Source of the DNA: Rhexocercosporidium sp. MPI-PUGE-AT-0058
Lineage: Eukaryota > Ascomycota > Leotiomycetes > Helotiales
Length of the DNA stretch: 64,000 bases
Reading direction: 5' to 3'
NCBI GenBank assembly: GCA_020746875.1
Contig: JAGTJL010000002.1
Location: forward strand, 186,001-250,000
Shown: positions 59,345-64,000 of the stretch, in pieces
Layout: each line of letters begins with the position of its first letter
How positions within the stretch are numbered: the first letter of the stretch is position 1
Notes under the pieces: model-generated
Seen by the model: the letters and a program-made list of their open reading frames with translations, nothing else
Database searches by the model: none
Told to the model about the DNA's origin: nothing
Translations under genes and position numbers: made by a program

Positions 59345-60600
59345 GATGAAGGAATGTAATAAAGACTGGCCGGCAGTGAAACGAATGTAGCGAGTAAGGA
59401 TTGAAAGAAGTGAAGGAAGGTGAATGGGCTGATGAGTGGATTTGAGAAGGTATGTAGGAGCGAGCCAAGTTCCTTTATACATCATGTCATTTTGGGACGG
59501 TGGAGCCAGAACTCACTTGAGGTTGCTTCAGTTCGGACGACAAGTGCTCGGCAAGGGCCACTGCTCAATCCACGACCAGCTCCGAGACTTCTCTTGCTTG
59601 ATGAGCCGCGAGGGTCGGCCATGACACTCGAAGCTGGCCTCGCATTTAGATCGACAGACAGCTCCTGGTTTAATCCGCCGGGTACTATTGGTTGTCAGAG
59701 CCCCTTGCTGTCAACATCCAGGTCAAGCTTTGTCGGCTAGTGGCCGTTCAAACACTAGCCACCGTCAGAACCTTCCGCGCTACTCCATTGAGGCTCCCCG
59801 ACAGTTTGATATTCAAGGATTAATTACTGGAGCCGACCCTGTCATGGCCAAGCGGGAAGGTTTAGTCTAAGAATGGTTTGGATGTGCAGTCTCAAGATAT
59901 CTTGAGGCATTAATTGCGCGATGGAATCATGGAATTCTTGGAAATGCGCCTGGAAATGGAACTCGAGCCGCGAAACCGAAACTCATCTCTTGGTGCTCGG
60001 TTTTGAGTTGAAGCTTGATTTTGACAGGTAGGAGCGATCCCAACTTGGGATGAAATGCCAATGCATGTTTTCAATGCATGGTACAGCGACAGGCTCGCAG
60101 GTCCATGCTACACTTCAATTCCATGCGAGCGAAATTGCTTGCGGCTGAGCAATTCAAACGCACCTTGGTGGAATATTGGCTGTGGTCGCTGGGACATTTG
60201 TTCTGTTTACGCTCCTCTTTACTCCATTGGGGCAATCCCGAGGCCCATTTTCTGGATCCTGTCGGTTGGGGTTTCATTGTGGGGTCTTTGAGGTTGGGAA
60301 TTGTTTCTTGTTGGCACTAGTGTCTAACCTGCTGTAGCCCACATTGAACCTAGCAATTGTTTCAAAGATCTGACGGCCGCAATCCTGGACTTGTGCATAA
60401 TTTTAAGACAGCGATCAGACGAGCCAGTCGCTTGCACTACTACCCCTATGATTCAGTGTTCGAACAATTGATATCCTTTCGTCAAAGATTCTCATCCCTC
60501 ATTTTTCCTTTCTCCAATTGCTTCTGGTAAAGTACATTCGTTCAAAATAATCATTCTTTTCTCTTCCAACTACCAGGAGTAGTATTTTTGCTGCGCAATT
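59345..60600. promoter_or_regulatory. Divergent intergenic region between precursor and first UstY gene
   Basis: About 1.26 kb with no gene of its own. It separates the divergently transcribed repeat precursor and the DUF3328 gene and so should hold both promoters. No defined regulator site was recognised. Confidence 0.6.
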
Positions 60601-61564
60601 ATGTCTTCCAAATACGAAGCCGTTCGAGACGATGAGAAGTTCCAAGAGCCGTTCCCTGGACGCTCGTCGACGTCAACTTCAGGTTCGACGCTGTTGGAGG
60701 ATGATGAGGATGTCAGACTCAGTCAGCCGCGGCGGAAGTTCACTATGAGATGGATGTGGCTGGTTCATGCTGCGCTACTTTCACTCTCATTCACGATGTT
60801 TGTTGGTGCATTCTTCACAAGAGCGTCAACTTTGGAGCATGTGAAGAAATTTTCTGCCTATTGTAAGTTCGAATTCAATTGATCGTAGAGAGAAGATTTT
60901 AACAGATGTAGCGCCTGCCGTAGAAGCTGTTGAGTACCAGAAAATTAAGTTCAATGCTACTATGGGAGAGGGTTCACCATATGTTGGAAAGGGTCCAGAA
61001 GTTGACAAAGCGTGGCATGCTATTTCTTACGATAGTAAGTTAGTTCCAAATATATCTCAGCTCAGACACTAACAATTATTAGTCGGAGACCAAGTTATCA
61101 CAGATGAGGAACTGGAGATCATTGGAATGCCAAAGTCACACTTGAGAGCTACGAATCCCAAGACCGGTGTTGAAGGATACCGAGTTGGCTTGGAAGTGTT
61201 CCACCAACTCCACTGCATCAATTTGCTCCGTCAAGTCACATACAAAGATTACTACATGGAGGTTGGCAATGGCAACTTTGCTGGTACTCAGGAAGATCTA
61301 CAGATGCATACCGGTAAGCCAGCAAGATTTAGTTATTTCTTAATATCTTACTGACTGGTACCAGATCACTGTCTTGAAATTCTCAGAATGAACGTTGAGT
61401 GTACTGCGGACATTGGTGTTTTCACTTTTTACATGATGGATGGCGATCCACTTCCATGGCCAGAACTCAACTCCATTCACCAGTGCCGGAACTTTGATAG
61501 AGTTAAGGAGTGGGCAATCGACAACTCTGTAGGTAATATGGAGCGGGGAGATGTAAATCCATAG
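60601..61564 (+). CDS. UstYa-like (DUF3328) protein
   Basis: Four exons, 60601-60862, 60906-61034, 61083-61313 and 61365-61564, give 273 residues; introns are 43-51 bp. A Ser/acid-rich cytosolic tail leads to one membrane segment (residues 51-72, WMWLVHAALLSLSFTMFVGA). The lumenal part carries both family signatures: HQLHC at 171-175 and HTDHC at 206-210, with YKDYY between. The C-terminus has the usual CRNFDRVKEWA helix. UstY proteins are metal- or heme-type oxidative tailoring enzymes in fungal peptide pathways: cyclisation in ustiloxin, asperipin and phomopsin, hydroxylation or chlorination in cyclochlorotine. Next to the repeat precursor it is the likely modifying enzyme. No defect seen. 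Confidence 0.93.
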
Positions 61565-63517
61565 ATTTAATCCCTAATACATCTCTGTACAATCATCCAC
61601 GAAATATTCAAAATTTCCCTTGCTCGCAGAGGTTCTTCTTGGAGGCTCATTATTTGATCCCCCCATATCAAGATTAGCACCTCCACTGTGAATGAAAGTC
61701 TAGATAACAGCCTCAAGTTACATTTGTCTTGCACCCATAACACATTTTCCCGTCCTCACCGAATATAAGCTTAATAGCCATCCCATAAGGCTCATTTCTC
61801 TTCGATTGTCTCCCAGTAACTAATCAAATTATCCTCTTACGTACTTTTCAAACTTCACAAGTGTAAGTGGGTCTCTCTCAGCCTGGACTTGGTCTCCTAC
61901 AAAGCTCCATGTACCCTAATCTCCTGCCCTTGGAAGTCTCCTTCATTCAACCAGATAACACTACCGTATTCGTCTATACGCCCAGCAGCACTGATAGCGC
62001 CCGTGGGGACTCGGGTAAAATATCCAATTTAGTCTAATCAAGGTCTTCCTCTTGAGACGTTAGTTTTCGGGGAATTTGTTTCTTCCTCCGAGATTGCTGT
62101 CAAGTGTCATCCCAACTCCCATTCGTGTGTGGAACTAGCATGTTTAAGGACCGAATCTGTGGGTGTCAAGAGCGCATTGAGGGAGAGATGGTCTGATGTC
62201 CCGAGTTGAGATGAGCTCGGGGGTTGACTCCTATGATGGTTAGTTTGCTACTACCGTATCGCGTGGGCAAGCGCTGAAGGCATTTGGGTGGAGGTAGCTT
62301 GAATTCTAGGGTTTCTGCGGATTATTGTCCGTGACATTTATCGCTTCTGTTATTTGATTTTACAAATGTGTGGAGATTTTCTGGTTGTCCAGCTCATTCT
62401 ATTCAAGATGCTCTCTTGATTTGTCAGTGCCAGCTCTTCCCATACTCCTGAAAGTCCATAGAACCCGTCCTCGCAAAAACACAACACATCCTGCGTCGCA
62501 AAATGAACAAATCCGCCAAGGGGCGTCGTCTAAAGCGGCCCAATCACCGCTGCATCCCCACAGTCGCCGGCACCAATTCCCCTGTCTAAGTGTCCCTGCA
62601 ACTTGGCACATTTCTCGTCTCAGCTTGCCGCTCTATCCACCACATGCTAGATGCGAGGTGATCGACGCTAGGTTACAGGGCTTCACTTGCCCGTTCGAAC
62701 AATGTGAACTTTCGACTTCTGAAAACTAGTGAAACTGGATAGCTGAGAAAAGGGAAACAATTGTTATCCATTGGCGAGAACCTGATTGATGATCGAAGTA
62801 TTTGAAGCTGTCAGCCTTCTCAATGTAAGGTTAAAAGTCCGGTTAAATATGAAAGTAAACACTACAGATTAAAAGCAGGCAAGTTTCTCAGTGGGCAAGT
62901 CTCGCTCATCATGGGCGGAGTGCACTAATAAGCGAGGTAAAAGGGGCAGCGCCAGAGAAATCAGCGCCAACCGTCGCCTCAGCGCATAGACCTCAATGGA
63001 CATGAGGACGGACAACCAATCTAATTTTGGCGTCTCCTTTTGTCAAGGAAAGCAAGCCGCCTTCGAAAAGCTTAAGCTCCTGGCCGGCTGGCTTGGCCAG
63101 AAGGTCGAGACGGGTTCAGATGGCATCGATCGAGGGATCGCCTGAAACCAGATGGCATTTGCTTGGGAGCAAGCCCACGCGACCATGCTGGATACCAGAT
63201 GAAACCTGCTGTAACCTCTCCTTTGGGTGTGTGACCGAGTGATTCCATGCGCGTGTATGATAGCCCCCTAGCGTAGGGAGAAACCTTCCGCCTCTCCCTG
63301 GACAGCTCCTAGGGACAATCGTCTGAAAGTTGTCCGCTGTCAATCAGTCTCACCACATCCCCATCGTTGTGTTTGTTTGATATTATCAACAGTCTGGCAC
63401 TGCATTTTTCTCGTACTGCAAGAACTGGATTCTTCACTTTCTGGAACTGGTTTCTCATCACGTACTTTCTTGCTAATTTTGGTTCCTTTAAATTGAACAT
63501 CACATTCGTTTATTACC
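61565..63517. other. Intergenic between two UstY genes, no gene seen
   Basis: About 1.95 kb with only short frames. It contains the terminator of the first UstY gene and the promoter of the second; a further small gene cannot be excluded. Confidence 0.55.
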
Positions 63518-64000
63518 ATGGCTCTTTTACATCATGAGAAGCAGAGCAGATATGCTACACTCGACGACGATGAAGTCATGTCCATCGACCTTGAGAACGA
63601 CAACGACCATGACTCCGATACTACGCTCGCCTCAGATGGATTCCTCAGCAGTAAAAAGTCCGCACTTCGCCATTCTAGATATGAACACAGTTCTCGGTTA
63701 TCAACGGTGTTGACGTGGATAAGATGGGGTGTGATTGTATTCTTTCAGGGCATCATCATCATGCTCTTACTACCAACCAGCGGAGTTCTGAGTGATGGCT
63801 GGGCTGGACTGGGATCGGCGAGTGGATGGACGCAAGAAAAGACCGAGACGGGTGGCGATATCAATGGGCTCTACATTCCAAGTGAGTATAGCGATTCCAT
63901 GGACCTGATACAGTGACTGACATGAACAGCGAGTCACAAGTGGACACTACTTACACCCGATGAAGAGATGTTCGTGCCAAACATGACGACCAACGATAAC
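63518..64000 (+). CDS. Second UstYa-like (DUF3328) protein, cut by the window edge
   Basis: Exon 1 is 63518-63881; a 48-bp intron (GTGAGT..AACAG) leads to exon 2 from 63930, still open at 64000. The N-terminus is acidic, with HDSDTTLASDGFL, and precedes one membrane segment (about residues 65-86, TVLTWIRWGVIVFFQGIIIM). The lumenal start (SHKWTLLTPDEEMFVPN) is of the kind seen before the first HxxHC motif in this family. That motif lies beyond the window, so assignment rests on the N-terminal plan and on context. Dikaritin clusters usually hold two UstY proteins, which fits. Confidence 0.75.

Overview
The window looks like nuclear DNA of a filamentous ascomycete fungus (Pezizomycotina). The genes carry many short introns (mostly 43-90 bp, GT..AG, often with a CTAAC or CTGAC branch site). 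The gene set is typically fungal: a velvet regulator, a UstY/DUF3328 family, DUF3602, DUF6594, Fungal_trans-type regulators, a NACHT/STAND gene and a BEM46 hydrolase. A leotiomycete (Helotiales-like) source is a guess from overall feel and was not tested. Exon coordinates were joined by hand from open frames and splice signals; in nearly all models the phases close exactly.

Layout. 1.2-12.8 kb: an MFS anion/cation-symporter-like carrier (+), a FAP1/NFX1 zinc-finger protein (-), a zinc alcohol dehydrogenase (+) and a BEM46 alpha/beta hydrolase (+). 13.9-20.3 kb: a secreted subtilase (+), a DUF6594 membrane protein (+) and mitochondrial succinate dehydrogenase iron-sulfur subunit (-). 21.2-27.5 kb is a decay zone: a broken NACHT/STAND gene (-) and a broken HpcH/HpaI-type aldolase (+) containing a 17-bp tandem repeat. 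27.9-35.5 kb: two related fungal transcription-factor-like genes (-) and a small bZIP gene (+). 36.8-41.6 kb: a wax-synthase/MBOAT-like enzyme (+) and velB (-). About 7 kb with no recognisable gene follows. 48.5-57.2 kb: a DUF3602 protein (-), ERD1-like EXS protein (-) divergent from PEX10 (+), a broken GPR1/FUN34/yaaH acetate-transporter gene (+) and an MSS51-like MYND protein (-).

The most interesting part is the right end, 58.1-64.0 kb. It holds a secreted repeat protein with ten copies of the octapeptide HHTEAQIA, separated by lysine-rich and acidic spacers. Beside it are two DUF3328/UstYa-type genes, the second cut by the window edge. A signal peptide, repeated cores with basic cleavage sites and paired UstY proteins is the architecture of dikaritin-type fungal RiPP clusters (ustiloxin, asperipin, phomopsin, victorin). 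The repeated core here has no Tyr, Phe or Trp, so if these genes do form a RiPP pathway the chemistry should differ from the Tyr-based dikaritins. All three introns of the precursor interrupt the repeat at the same codon. The cluster probably continues to the right of the window.
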